From Ostrinia nubilalis (taxonomy: Eukaryota > Arthropoda > Insecta > Lepidoptera > Crambidae): 64,000 nucleotides of DNA. The position numbers and the translations under genes were made by a program. The DNA is taken from assembly GCF_963855985.1 (NCBI RefSeq), contig NC_087099.1, forward strand, positions 14,910,001 to 14,974,000, read 5' to 3'. How positions within the stretch are numbered: the first letter of the stretch is position 1; every line of letters begins with the position of its first letter. Shown here one piece after another: positions 11,970 through 25,500 of the stretch. The notes under the pieces were generated by a model that did not search any database, had not been told where the DNA came from, and saw nothing but the letters and a program-made list of their open reading frames with translations.

Positions 11970-12086
11970 TTTCTGCTCTATCCATTTCCACCGAAGCGAA
12001 ACGGAGAAGAAATGTGGAAGTAATAAAATCTAATTGGTTATTCAAAGCATTCCTCCGCTCCGCCTTGGTGGAAGAAACCTGGCCTT
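11970..12086. mobile_element. MITE (family C) copy downstream of FKBP
   Basis: CATTTCCACCGAAGCGAAAC on the left and CTCCGCCTTGGTGGAAGAAA on the right form imperfect inverted ends. They surround TAATTGGTTATTCAAAGC, matching the copy at 21463-21599. Confidence 0.5.
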
Positions 12087-15000
12087 ACTTAAACGATCGC
12101 GAAAATCGTTCGTGTCACGCTATACTTGTCTCAAACCATGCCTCATCTCTCGATGGTCTCATGCAATGTCGCTCGCTACGCAGCAATATGATTGTATCTT
12201 TAGGTTTGTTCACGTCACCAAACATTATCGATCAGTCAATTTTTTTCTACTTTGCAATCAATAGGGGTGTTGAATCCTGTATTTTGAATTGAAAAAAAAA
12301 AGCCCGTACAAGTGACGTGACTGCAGTGACGTCACCCAATCACTAGTAAAGAGTGTACAAACTAGTTAGAAAGTTCCAACTCTTATTATTACATAGTGGT
12401 GATTATTTATTTGCTCGTGAGTAGTACAAAAACGTCTGTATGGATCGCGCTACCAAAGTTGAGGTGTAAACATAAATCGCAAGTCGTCATCGCGACTAGC
12501 TTATACAGACAGATACAAAATCTTTTCTTGAGTAGATGGCTCTTATTCATTCACGTTCCAGTACGAAGTTTAATTGAATACAGTCAACACCCCTAATCAG
12601 CAAAATGTAATGTAAAAAATAATAAGTAATTGTGAACAGTTGGCCTGTTTATTCGTAAAATGTTTGTCCAGTACATAAGTTCTCCATACAAAGATCTTAT
12701 TTATGTTACAGCGTGTGTAATGTGTGTACGCACTTGTGATAAAATCAGATAAAAAACAAAATCAGACGCTATGGAAAGGTACACAGAACGTATATTGAAA
12801 TAATTGAGCAAGAATAAAGATAACTATTATGTATTTTACCTCCTTTGGTTACTTTTATGCATAAGGGGGTTAGCTTAGTTCACAAGGCAAACAGAATTCC
12901 TGTAGGTATCTTATAATGTACTTGTTTATAGATTGTTTGAATGAAATGCTGTATACAACACACTTGCCTAATTATTTCAATGTACGCTAGTGACTTGGGG
13001 AGTGCTGCGCATCTCTTTGTATAACAATGTGTTCTCGTAAATGTAAGGTAACAGTATAATCGATGTAATTTTTATGAGATCTCGGAATCATTCCTGTTAG
13101 TCCACGAACCCGTTCGCCATATTGTCGCGTTTCCAGGAGCTACCAGTGATAGTAGTTATAAGGTTTCAATATCACTTATGTAATGACATTATATTCTTCG
13201 TCGCTATGTATTATACTACATAGATGATCCCGCGACTTCTTACGCGTGAAAAGGCATTATAAAATTCACACATGAAGTTTCTACGTTACAAATTGTTAAT
13301 AGACAGCGAGTTCTTAGCCCTACGAGTATTGATAGAGATGTATTCCCAAAGAATTATTTTCTATCTTTGATTAGCAGTGTTGATGCTCCTGGAAAATGCA
13401 ATGTAATTCCTAGGATAGTCTTGGATGTTTGTGTGTTTTCGTTATAGAAACTACTTATTGCGGGTTTATTTTCTACTTTTGGTTAAAGAATTATCCAATA
13501 AAATGTTAAAATTGGAATTTGCTCTATTATTTTTCTTACCTGTTTTCCTAAATAATAAAAACATTGTCACAGAAATTGTAAACACATAGAAGTTAATTTG
13601 TCCGTTATTTTTTACATAGATGAAGGAAAAAAACTACACCAGTACATTCAAAATAGGTTTATTTTCAAAATACATAGCCATATAGATTAACTTGAGATCA
13701 ATCTTCATGAAAGCGTTGTCCAAGCTGATTTATTTACACTATACACAAATACTACCGCTAAAATACTTGAAGGTTTCTTCACACATTGATAGTATTTAAA
13801 TTTAATACTAAAATAATGTCATTTGTGATACTTTATATAAGTTAAATAAATGCGAATACATTTATAATTGAAATAATAAAATCAATGGATTTAATTTGAT
13901 TTTTTACAACTTAGTATACATTTTAGAAATGTATTATCATTTAATAACAATTAATGTTTTATACACACAATATGGAGTCTTTTTAATATTTTAGAAATAA
14001 TTGTAAAAAATGAGATAATAAACTAAAATATGTCACTCACAAAGTAGCTTTAAATATTTTTCTTATTTTAGGCCTATTTATACATCTAATAAAACTTTTT
14101 AATTGAATCTCAATTTTAAATCACAACGCCAAATTACTTTAGTAAAATAATTTTAATTTGTTTCAATTTTTATTTACACCAATTATCTCATTACTTTCAA
14201 TGATGTAAAAATCCGTTATTGGACAATATGGCATACGCTACGAAAATTGTATAAAACTGGTATCTTGAACGCTCTACTCTTAAAAATGCTGGACACTCGC
14301 ATATTTATAAGATACTAAAATGAAGATCCCATTGGTTCGTAATTGCCATTCAATCTAATATTGTGTGAAAAGACAAAAGCGACCCTTTTACATACTTCAT
14401 ATAATTTTGTGCTCAATAATACCCTGAGCTTCGTCCTGATACCAGTAAAGTTCACATTGTGATTAGGATTACTAAAATGTTTTACATATAAATTCTACAT
14501 TATAATATACCGTTGTCTCCATCATAACACCGCACGCGAAAGCAACGCTCCAACAATGGCATATTTATTATGTTAGTCAATAAATAACATTTATTCTCAA
14601 TTTTGAGATTGTTTACTATCTCTAAAACTATATCTTACTTTTTTTGCTGGAGAATGAAGCTGTGAAATATAGCAGCCACAGACTTTCAGAAATTCATACG
14701 TCACTGCATACTTGCATAGTACAACATTTAAAATGTATAAATAACGATCTATTATTGGAAAACCACCTTATACACCTTGGTCGAGGACCGATTTTGTCAA
14801 ATTGTTTGAGCTCTTTACTAAAAATCAATGTCCAGTTCATGAACAACTTCTTAACCTATTTATTTATGAATGTTTCAAGTTTATGCGGATGAAAATACCT
14901 ATTTTGTAAAAACAGACCTGGATTTACAACTAGTTTGGCATGTTTATAGAAAGGGATTGACCACGCCTACGAAGAAAACGGGAGTAATTTACATGGGTTT

Positions 15001-15302
15001 TCAAGAATTTGAGATACATTCTCTTCATTATTTCGATTCGGGGATCTTTTTCTGGAGATTTTTGTTGTTTCTTTTTTTATCATAGTTTTTATTTTGCGTA
15101 ATTGACGCACCTGTGACTGATTCCAAAACTATTTAGCAATTTAATTGGACGTTTTGTTCAATACAAACATTGTTGTGAACATGATTAGCAGTTCAATACA
15201 CACATTTTTACAACTGAAGAGCTGCAACTTTACATCGAAAGAGCCGCATGCGAGAGAAAGAATGACAGTTTCTATTAGCGCTGATATTATGCTCTCTTAC
15301 AG

Positions 15303-15699
15303 AGATGGGCGATTGTTGTCGATTCCAATAATCGAATGGTTTGATACTACTAATATTAACAATTGAATACAAAAACAATCGATTGCTAGTCGAATGAAAC
15401 CGCTAGTTCATTTGAACGAATGAATGAATGTGAATACATTGCCATAAAAAATTGGTCTTTAGCGCATGCAAAATAAAATAATTTCGATTGATATTCGAAG
15501 GAACCGAAACCATCGAATCGAATGCGCCGAAACCACTAGTTCATTTGAATGAATGAATGTGAATACATTGCCGTACAAAATTGGTCTCTATCGCACGCAA
15601 AATAAAATCCACTTTTTATGTTTGTTTTTGCAAAGTCCGAAGGAACAATCGAATGAATTCGTAAGGTTATCGAATAATATCATTCACAATCGCCCATCT
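15303..15699. mobile_element. TIR element with internal direct repeat (family D)
   Basis: Inverted ends AGATGGGCGATTGT at 15303 and its complement near 15686-15699. Inside, an approximately 80-bp block (CGCTAGTTCATTTGAACGAA ... GCATGCAAAATAAAAT) occurs twice, at about 15399-15478 and 15531-15608. No coding capacity. Confidence 0.6.
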
Positions 15700-15735
15700 T
15701 TACTCACTTACGTGAATAAATAACTCCAGAGGGCG

Positions 15736-15906
15736 TAGTGTGAGTTTACATCAAACGCATTCGATGTCAACTGCGTAAAATAAAAGTGACATGTATGACG
15801 GATTGTTCAGCGCCCCTAGCGAAACTTAAAAGAACTTATCTTGATCTTCATATATTTTTTTTAACGCGTCCGCTATAGTGACGACGTTTGGTGTAAACTC
15901 ACACTA
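15736..15906. mobile_element. MITE (family E)
   Basis: Inverted ends TAGTGTGAGTTTACATCAAA and TTTGGTGTAAACTCACACTA. It directly abuts the next element; the last bases TA of this copy are part of the TAA target site of the family F copy. Confidence 0.75.
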
Positions 15907-15907
15907 A

Positions 15908-16082
15908 GAGTAGGCGCACACCGTTGATTTTTAGTTGGCCGATAGTTGTGCCCGATTTTAATTTGTATGAAGAATCGGCCAAATCGAATCGGCGTAGTGT
16001 GCGCACTCCCATACATGCCCATACTGATCAACTGCCCGACTAAACTATCGGCCGACGAATAATCAACGGTGTGCGCCTACTC
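15908..16082. mobile_element. PIF/Harbinger-like MITE (family F), copy 1
   Basis: 175 bp with ends GAGTAGGCGCACACCGTTGA and its near-complement, flanked by TAA (15905-15907 and 16083-16085), a 3-bp TWA target site as in PIF/Harbinger. A near-identical 175-bp copy at 27270-27444 is flanked by TTA. Degraded relatives are at about 35445-35640 and 53245-53385. Confidence 0.8.
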
Positions 16083-16085
16083 TAA

Positions 16086-16543
16086 GGCCTCAGCCTCGAA
16101 CGTAGCGGGCAGCGGGGCGGGAGCGGCGGCGGCGCGGGAGCGGGGCGGGCAACGCAGACCCGTTCTCGAAACAAGCGGGCAGCTCGCGCGGCGCTTTAGC
16201 GGCGAAGTGTTGTGTTCGGGGTTATGTTGTCGAGATATTTGTTTTTATTCGCAAACGAAATGTCTGAACAACGGCGACAATTTTATTTCGATTCAAATTT
16301 ATTCCTAACGCTCGATTTATTGTGGGCAAAAGAAGGAGTGCGCTGCCCGCTCGTTGCCCGCTCCTTCGCCGCTGCCCGCTCGTTGCCCGCTCCCTCGCCG
16401 CTGCCCGCTCGGTGCCCGCTGCGGCGCCGCTGCCGCGCCGCTGTTTTCGAAAACCGGTCTATTTGATTTTACGCATAAGATCCTGCCGCTCCCGCGCCGC
16501 CGCCGCCGCCGCCCCGCTGCCCGCTAAGTTCGAGGCTGAGGCC
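16086..16543. mobile_element. GC-rich TAA-flanked TIR element (family G), copy 1
   Basis: Ends GGCCTCAGCCTCGAA and TTCGAGGCTGAGGCC, flanked by TAA at 16083-16085 and 16544-16546. The body is very GC-rich with repeated GCCCGCTCGTT-type units around an AT-rich centre. A second copy (389 bp) is at 21775-22163, also flanked by TAA. The left TAA is shared with the right target site of the preceding MITE. It ends about 25 bp beyond the stop codon of the C2orf69 homologue. Confidence 0.75.
16282..16321 (-). terminator. Candidate poly(A) signals for the C2orf69 homologue, inside a MITE
   Basis: Three AATAAA hexamers on the minus strand (plus-strand TTTATT at 16282, 16298 and 16316) lie about 250-290 nt after the stop codon. 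They all fall in the AT-rich centre of the family G element. Placement is inferred from hexamers only. Confidence 0.4.
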
Positions 16544-16567
16544 TAAGCCCTCAGTAGTCCCGCCGGT

Positions 16568-19500
16568 TCAGTGCTCGTCGTCGGAGTCGGGCGGCGTGGC
16601 GGGCGCGGCGTCCTGCACGCGCTTGAAGTGCGCGAGCACGTCGAAGTGCATCTGGAGGGACTGCGCCGCGCCTGGTTGAGTATGCAGGTATCTGCGGATC
16701 TGGGGAAATTGTTACGGGAATTAGACAGCAGCGGATTTTAAACCGTACCATTCTTGGTATAAAGATCGTATTCGCTGGGGTATTGCAAATAGTTTGTAGA
16801 CATTTTTTTATTTGTGAAGAATCCCTAAAAAGCTTCCTTTTATTTATAGATAGATAGATAGATAAAACGTTTATTTGCATGACAGAAACACACATTACAA
16901 ACAGAAAGTACCAAAAGTAGGATAAAATAGTACCCTCAGGACAATATGACATGGTATGGTAAGACAGAAATAAAAAAGAAAAAAAACATTATGACATACA
17001 ATATAGGTACACACTTTATACAGAAATGTGTGTCGCAGCAATGCAAAACGGCAATAGCTCAGTAATTGGTTTACTTAAAAGCAAACCACTGATTTTCAGC
17101 TATAGCCTAAGGACGAAAAGAACGCGCGTAACACGTCAACGTGACGGTTGGGGTGTGGTGAGTTTAAGTACATAAATATAACTAAATAGATTAAGATATT
17201 TCGGCGACCACAAGTATACAATTACATTGATTACATACATTTTTGATGAAATTATACCTACTCAATGTGTGCATTTGGCGGAAAATAAAAATCGTTAGGG
17301 CTTATAAGCAAAATGACGATCGCTAAACGGTAAGAGCTGTTACTGCTAAAAATAATAATAAAATACGACACTATTACTTACTACTTAGGTTAGCAAACGT
17401 GTCTCTCGCCGAAAACAGCCGAAAATCACCATTTTGCTATTGCATTGCATGCATTTTGCACCCAATGTCTATGTCTTAGTTAACTGGCCTAGTGGTTCAC
17501 ATACAAGGTCGCTACAAGTTATGGTCTGGGGCTTGAATACCGTGTGTAATGGGCTCGAGTTCTTTACTTTAGGTTTCGATTGGGTTGGATGACTGTACCT
17601 TGGCGCCAAGTTTCTTCAGCAGCCCAGTGAATGCCTTCTCCTCGCGTCCAATCCACGGCCGGCCCTCGTCTTGCACTTGGTACGGGCTCACGTGCACGTA
17701 GATGTTTACATCTGAACAAAATATATACATATAAGAAACTTACGTGCTATCCCTATCGCTTATAATGTAAATGAATTTAGTCCTATTGTAAATCTTCCAG
17801 TGGATGTTGTAACTATTCCATTGAATGTTGTAAGTGGCGAAGGGACACATTATGTGAACAGCAGGCTTCCTCAACCCGCCTAGCTAGCATAGGCAACGTA
17901 AACTACATATTTTGCCTTTGAATTAGAGATCGTACTCCTGCAGTGGAGATCAAATGCCAATACCTGATGACGAATAAACATTGCCTTTGATAAGCTATAG
18001 GGGCTTCTGTAGTAGAGATCTAATGTCCATGATTGGTACGTCCTTTTGCGGGAATGGCCTTCCAAATCACGCTAGCCGGTCGACGTCGGCTCCTGCGCAG
18101 AGCGCCAGTCGCCGCCTGGCAGCCGCGCGCACTGTATGTATGTACAGTAATGTACAACTTAGTTTTATTCACAGTAATGTAAACCTAGAAAACTGAGTGT
18201 TTATATGATGTACAACAAAGTTCACGTAAGTACAGGTTTGTGAGGACGGTTCCCGCAGAAGTACATCTGCTTGTTCTGGCTATTGGACAACTTGTAAATT
18301 ATTATCTACCTACATAAAATTTGTTAATTGTCTCATGTAAGTGACTGTAATGTTTTTAATGAGAAATAAATGTTCGTTAAACCTTAAACCTTATCTGTTA
18401 AACTGGAGAGGGCCGTGCTCCTAAAGTTTAGACAAAATGATCTAATAATGAATGAAGAAATATACCAGAGAATGAGAGAATGTTCATTTAGGGGCGTGCT
18501 CGTTCATTCAGTGTAGACCGAATGACCAAAAAATGAAGGTATGTGTAAAGTTGAGGGTAGTTAGTTACCGAGTCGTGTGAGCGTCTCGAGCAGGCTGCGC
18601 GAGGTGATCCACGTGTTCTTGCCGCCCGCGTGGCCGCCGTCCAGCCAGTACATCGCCTCCACGCGCGAGATGAACCTACGGAACGAATGAATAGAATAGA
18701 AAACTTTTTATTTGAAAGAAAGATATACCTACAAGCAGGCTAGACGTAGATACATGCAGAGAGAGATACACAAGTGGACAGATAACTACTTGTGCCCCTC
18801 TGACAAAAAGTCACCCGCATAGCATTCATAAATACCGCCAGGGCTCGTCTTGAAACTGATTTTCAGCAGGGGCCCTCTGTTGTCACGGCTTACCCCTGCT
18901 GACGGAGATGCAAGAGGAGAAAGGAGACTACAAGTCCGGCAGCAGGGAGAACGCAATGATTGAATGAGCTGTGGTTACGAGAGCCGACTGATAATTCCGC
19001 GGCCTAAGGTACTTAATGAAATAAAATAAATGGTTTCTATTTTTTATTTTGTAATATAATCTCCCTCAAAAGAAATACATTTCTTAAATCTCGCATACAA
19101 TGCCTTTTACCCACCCAAAAATTTTTTTTTCAAAATGACGACCAACCGCAGCTTTAATTTCGTTGTCATCTGCATATCTCCGGCCCCGTAAGTCCTTTTT
19201 CAAATCGAAAAACAGGAAAATATCGCTAGGTAATAGGTCTTGGCTATATGGTGGGTGGCCAATCTCTGAGAACCCGGTGTCTTTCAGGGCTTGGCCTCGC
19301 AACTCGTGCGGCGTGAACGGGCGCGTTGTCTTGCCGAAAGATCAATCCGCGTGTCAGTTTCCCACGTCATTTCTGTACAATAGCCTCGCGAACATAAAGA
19401 AATATTCTTCAGCTATCTGCCACGATTTAATTCTTTGGTCAGCCGGAACGATTTTTTCGACTTTTGAACGTTTCCTTCACTCAGTATCGTGACAGGGCGG

Positions 19501-22500
19501 GGGTCGTTTTTACAGGTCTCTCGTCCGTGTTGAAATGGTCGGGCCCATTTTTTAACCATGGTATATGAAGGTCCAGAATCCTGAAGAACCAATGACATCT
19601 CTTCAAAAATGTCTTTCGGTCTATTTTCCTTCTTTACGAGGAATTATGTCCGCGGCGCGCGGTGTCGAAATTCCGCAAATCTCCAGATTTGGCGGACATG
19701 GTGATGTCATTTGTTCGATAGAAATTGAACTATCAGTGCAAACTTAATTAGTGATTGCTTTTTATAATACTACTGAGTGTCGCAACTAGTGACATGAGTA
19801 ACATGCTAATTACTCATCGTTAAGTACCTTAGGCCGCGGAATTATCAGCCGCCCCTCGTATGTTATTCGTTTTCTCACTCTATAACCCCTGCTGAAACGA
19901 ACGAATGAACGAACTGAGTACTGCCGTTTGTTCTCTCACTCTACCTACGCTCGAAACGAATGAGTGAACGAACTGTGTTACTACGTTACACCATTCAGTC
20001 TCACGCTCTACGAACCATTGATAGAGAATGGGAGAAGAGAGTCCGGCTTAGTATCTCCATTTTCTTCAAGCAACTAAATTTTCAGTATAAACATCTTATC
20101 AGTTGAAAATTTTTTGGTTTATCCACCATGTAAGCGTATTAAAACGCATTTTTTGACAAAAAAATGACTTAAATACAAAGCATTAATCTTGAGCGAAACC
20201 CGTACCAAGATCCCTCTTGTGAATTAGAAGGAGTAAACGGAGCGAAACCAGAAATTAAAACTTATAAAACTCATTTATTTTTGCAGATAGACTTTTTACA
20301 CGTCCCAGTATTAACCCTACCACTGCTTCGGGACAATAAATGGGCCAGTGCTGAGAAGAAGCAGCGCAAGAAACTCAGTCACTATTCGATAAGGACGGTC
20401 TATTAGTTAATGGCCTCTCGAAAATGGTCTGTTATTTACTATTTATGTCTCGCCTGAGACAGTGTCTCCAGTGTGTCTGGAGTCTGGACCCACCTCATCA
20501 TGTGCAGGTCGCCCGGCGTCAGCGTCTTGGTGTAGTGGAACTCGTAGATGAGCTGGTTGAGCACCACGCAGCCCTTGCTGAAGCCCACGAGTGTCAGGCG
20601 TGTCTCGCCCGAGACAGTGTCTCCAGTGTGTCTGGACCCACCTCATCATGTGCAGGTCGCCCGGCGTCAGCGTCTTGGTGTAGTGGAACTCGTAGATGAG
20701 CTGGTTGAGCACCACGCAGCCCTTGCTGAAGCCCACGAGTGTCAGGCGTGTCTCGCCCGAGACAGTGTCTCCAGTGTGTCTGGACCCACCTCATCATGTG
20801 CAGGTCGCCCGGCGTCAGCGTCTTGGTGTAGTGGAACTCGTAGATGAGCTGGTTGAGCACCACGCAGCCCTTGCTGAAGCCCACGAGTGTCAGGCGTGTC
20901 TCGCCCGAGACAGTGTCTCCAGTGTGTCTGGACCCACCTCATCATGTGCAGGTCGCCCGGCGTCAGCGTCTTGGTGTAGTGGAACTCGTAGATGAGCTGG
21001 TTGAGCACCACGCAGCCCTTGCTGAAGCCCACGAGTGTCAGGCGTGTCTCGCCCGAGACAGTGTCTCCAGTGTGTCTGGACCCACCTCATCATGTGCAGG
21101 TCGCCCGGCGTCAGCGTCTTGGTGTAGTGGAACTCGTAGATGAGCTGGTTGAGCACCACGCAGCCCTTGCTGAAGCCCACGAGTGTCAGGCGTGTCTCGC
21201 CCGAGACAGTGTCTCCAGTGTGTCTGGACCCACCTCATCATGTGCAGGTCGCCCGGCGTCAGCGTCTTGGTGTAGTGGAACTCGTAGATGAGCTGGTTGA
21301 GCACCACGCAGCCCTTGCTGAAGCCTACGAGTGTCAGGCGTGTCTCGTCCAGGGACAGTGTGTCTCGCCACCACAGCGGGTCTGTCTCACTGGGGTTACA
21401 AGGAATGTTATGAAAGATCCAAACTAAAAGTTTATTATTATTGGAATCCAAGAATAGCTGCGGGCCCGGTTTCCACCGAGGCGGGGCGGAGCGTAGAAGT
21501 GTTTTGAATAACCAATCAGATTTAATTATTCAGGAAACCACGACATCTGATTGGCTATTTAAATCATTTCTCCACTCCGCCTTGGTGAAAACCGGGCCTC
21601 ACTCAAGTGGGACTTAAATCTGTGATTCTTATCCTATCCTCTCTTGATCTGGCAATGCCAGACGTCTGTTTTTTGGGATGTTGTTGCTTGAACTTGAAGG
21701 CTCGTGCATAGCCCAGCAAAATGACAGTGGAAAAGAAACTTATGATGTGGCGTACACCAGTTTTTAAACTTTAAGGCTTCAGCCTCGAATTTAGCGGGCA
21801 GCGGGGCGGGAGCGGCGGCGGCGCGGGAGCGGGGCGGGCAACGCAGACCCGTTCTCGAAACAAGCGGGCAGCTCGCGCGGCGCTTTAGCGGCGAAGTGTT
21901 ATGTTCGGGGTTGTGTTGTCGAGATATTTGTTTTTATTCGCAAACGAAACGTCTGAACAACGGCGATAATTTTATTTCGATTCAAATTTATTCCTAACGC
22001 TCGATTTATTGTGGGCAAAAGAAGGAGTGCGCTGCCCGCTCGTTGCCCGCTCCCGCGCCGCTGTTTTCGAGAACCGGTCTATTTGATTTTACGCATAAGA
22101 TCCTGCCGCTCCCGCGCCGCTACCGCCGCCGCCCCACTGCCGGCTAAATTCGAGGCTGAGGCCTAAAAGAAAGAAGTTGCAAAGTCAACCACTGAATCAT
22201 CTCATCAACGAAAGACATCGTAGCGGCTTTTTGGTAAATGAAATAGTTTATTTTCTTTTTTTTTGTGTAACATCAACAATAAGAGGGACAAGATAATTTA
22301 CACCTCTTTTACTATTAGTAAAGATGCAATGGGGCTGGCATATCATGTGGATGGAACATGTGGACCAAAGCCGTAAATAAAGAATAAAAACAAAGTAAAT
22401 GTAAGATTCACGACATCCATTGGAACTAAACCTACTCACGGCTTGTGTTCGCTCGCGCCGCCCTCTTGCGTGCTGTCTCGCGCCGCGTGGATCGACGCGT

Positions 22501-25500
22501 TCTGCGCAGAAATATACCTTATGTTACAGCTGATAAAGTCCATGATGCATTGAACAATGTTACCTATAACGTCTCTGAGGTCCACTATCAAAACAGTTGG
22601 GAGAGTCGTGGACGGGGACACTAAAGCCTGGTCTGTGAGGAGCACGTAGAAGTTGTCCAATGACCCCAAGCTACCCATCCTTATCGCTCGCGCGTAATTA
22701 TATTGCTGTCGCGACTGTGCGACGGGCGCCCGAAGTGAGTGTGCGAGCGTGACAGCAACATAATTACGCGCGAGCGATAAGCATGGGGTCATTGGACAAA
22801 ATTCTACGTGCTCGCAGACCAGAATATAGTAAAAACACTCGATTTAATACCAGTTTGGTTATGACATTTCAGACTTGAAAGAATCTTATTGAGCTTTTGG
22901 GCATGTTTAGTTGTATCGGTTAGTTTCAATCAATCCAGAGTTATGTTACGACATCCGATGTTAAAATCACATGTAACTGAATTTTCATTTAATTTTGTTG
23001 AATCCTCATGAATACAGTTCTGAATGATGACTTACATGTAAATCTTCAATGTCGATTTCTTCAGGCAGCGAAATAGATGAGACTGCTTCTAGCAATTCCG
23101 AAGTGGGCAGGGCTTTTAGTCGAGTGGTCACTGACTGCAGTAACCTGTGATGAAAAAAAAACATAATTTGTTCAATCTTCTCTGGACAGGACTGGCAAAC
23201 TCATTATGAGTCTGGGGCCTATCTCCTACTAATATTATAAATGCGAAAGTTTGTGCATGTGGATGTTTGTTACTCTTTCACGCAAAAACTACTGAACGGA
23301 TTTTGATGAAACTTTACAGTATTATTGTTTATAACCCAGAATAATTTATGACGATATGTGACAAATTAAATTTCACGCGGGTGAAGCCGCGGGCGAAAGC
23401 TAGTTGCTACTAAATATTGTAACCTTATTCATTTGTCATAAGGTCGAAAACCATTGTAAGTACCTTTCTAAGTGATGTAGCGCGCTGTGCGTGGGAGTGT
23501 GATCGGGCACCCCCGCGTTGTTGCTCGGCACGAAATTGTCGTAGCAGCTGAAGCTCTTGTACTCTATCCTGAGGGCATTAGAATTCAGATTCAGACAGAC
23601 GATAAATACTTAGCTGATACCAGTATCATTACCAGTAAAATTGAGAAATAATTACCATTTCATCCACAGGACGTCCACTGCTGAACATAGGCCTTCCCTA
23701 ATGATTTCTACATCGCCCGGTTTTGTAACGGCCTGCATCCAGCGCCTTCCTGCTATCTTTATGAGGCCGTCGGTCCACTTTGTGGGTGGATGTATCACGC
23801 TGCATTTTAAGGTACAAGGCCTCCACTCCAGAACCTTCCCACCCAATTGAAAAGAACCGGCTATGCTTTTCGTAAAAAAAAAAAAACTGTTCCTGTGAGA
23901 TTTTATGTAGTTGTGATAGGGGCGGCGAATTCGCAACAATCATTTATATTATACTGTAATGATTTACGCAGTTGTATAATACGACCGATATTGCAACAAA
24001 AAGTGTAAACACTTCTCTACCTAGAGGGTCGCACGACGAGGATGTGTGTGGCGGGGAAATTGAGGCTGAGCATGCGCGCAGTGTTCTCCAGGTTCCACTT
24101 GGCGTAGTTCCGGTTGTCGCGGTGCGCCTGCATCACTTCCGGGTAGTCCTGAAGAAATAAAGTATGAATAAGTTGTATCTGTACGTATAATAAACCCGAC
24201 ACTATGTCATAATACTCAAATCAAAATCTGTTGTTCGTCGCAACAGCGACCTGACTCACCTGAACGGCTGAACCTTGAGGAGCCTCGCCAAAGTAGTAGA
24301 CAAACGTGCGAATCGTATCGTTGGGCGGACAGCACGATTTAATCCGCAAGTTCCGCAACCTTCCTTGCAACGGCCTTAAGTGAGCTGCCACACTGGCGGG
24401 TTGCAAGCGTTTTCAAAGCGACGCCGCCGCAGCTCCGCAGCGAACACGTCGCGGATTCTCAATGTCTCCGTCTCGAGTTTTCGCCTCGACGGACTCGGAG
24501 CGCTCCGCTTTGAAAACGCTTGTAATCCGCTAGTGTGGCAAGGCCCTAAGGAGTCCCGCCGTGCGGGCGACTCCTGACTCAAGAGCAACAGGCTGGCTGC
24601 ATATGCATGCGGCCTTACAAGTGACCGTGTTAGTACGCACCTGCACGTCCCCGCCGAAGTAGACGAGCGTACGCGGCGCTTCGTTGAGCCGCCTGTGTGC
24701 CCGCCCCGCAGCGTTGCCCAGGGCGATCTTTAACCTTCTAGGGGCTCTGGATACATAAGGAGCAATCTTGGGGGCCCCTCGGAAGCGGGTCCTGGACAAG
24801 TGCCCAAAGTGCCCAGTGGGAAAGAGGGGCCTGGCTGTGCCCCGGGTAGGTGCGCGGCAAGTCGTTGAGCCACCCGTGTGCTCAGACCCGTCTTTAACCT
24901 ACTAGGGGCCCTGGACACTGGAGCAAGGGAGCCTTATCATCTGGAAAAGATCTTTTGAGCATATGAGGGCCCCCTCGGTCACGGGGCCCTGGGCATGTGC
25001 CCAAAGTGCCCAGTGGGAAAGAGGGGCCTGGCTGTGCCCCGGGTACGCACCTGCACGTCCCCGCCGAAGTAAACGAACATGCGAAACGTATTCGTAAACT
25101 GACAACGCAACTCTTGTGGCGGAGTTTTGGGCTGACGATGTGTAAGTTTGTTGTCGACACGAAAAGAAGAACGTATTCGAGTTTAGTCGCAAGTTTGAGT
25201 CTGAGTAGTAATCCAGAGTACGCACCTGCACGTCCCCGCCGAAGTAGACGAGCGTGTGCGGTGCGTCGTTTAGCCGCCCCGCATCGTTGCCCAGGGCGAT
25301 CTTTAACCGACTAGGGGTCCCTGGACACTGGAGCAAGGGAGCCTTACCATGTGAAAAAGGTTTTTTAAGCATGTGAGGGCCCCCTCGGTCGCGGGAACCT
25401 GGGCATATGCCCAAAATGAAAGAGAAAAGAGACGTCTGGCTGTGCCCCGGGTGCACATCTCCGCCGAAGTAGAATAGCGTGTGCGGCGCGTCGTTTAGCC

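Larger units (their letters stand above)
10982..15300 (+). other. FKBP 3' UTR and downstream AT-rich DNA
   Basis: After the FKBP stop no further gene is supported. Candidate poly(A) signals include AATAAA at 12813-12818; the actual 3' end is not clear. The stretch contains a LINE 3' tail (about 11740-11885) and a family C MITE (about 11970-12086). From 12600 to 15300 I see only AT-rich DNA with chance ORFs. Confidence 0.5.

Noticed and set aside
20447..21347. CRISPR-like regular array
   Set aside because: The regular spacing comes from whole tandem copies with no unique spacers, in a eukaryotic intron.
20424..21451. Overlapping ORFs of about 96-99 codons on both strands
   Set aside because: These arise from the six tandem 148-bp exon copies; the identical peptides repeat every 148 bp and only the GFSKG frame of one copy joins the spliced gene.
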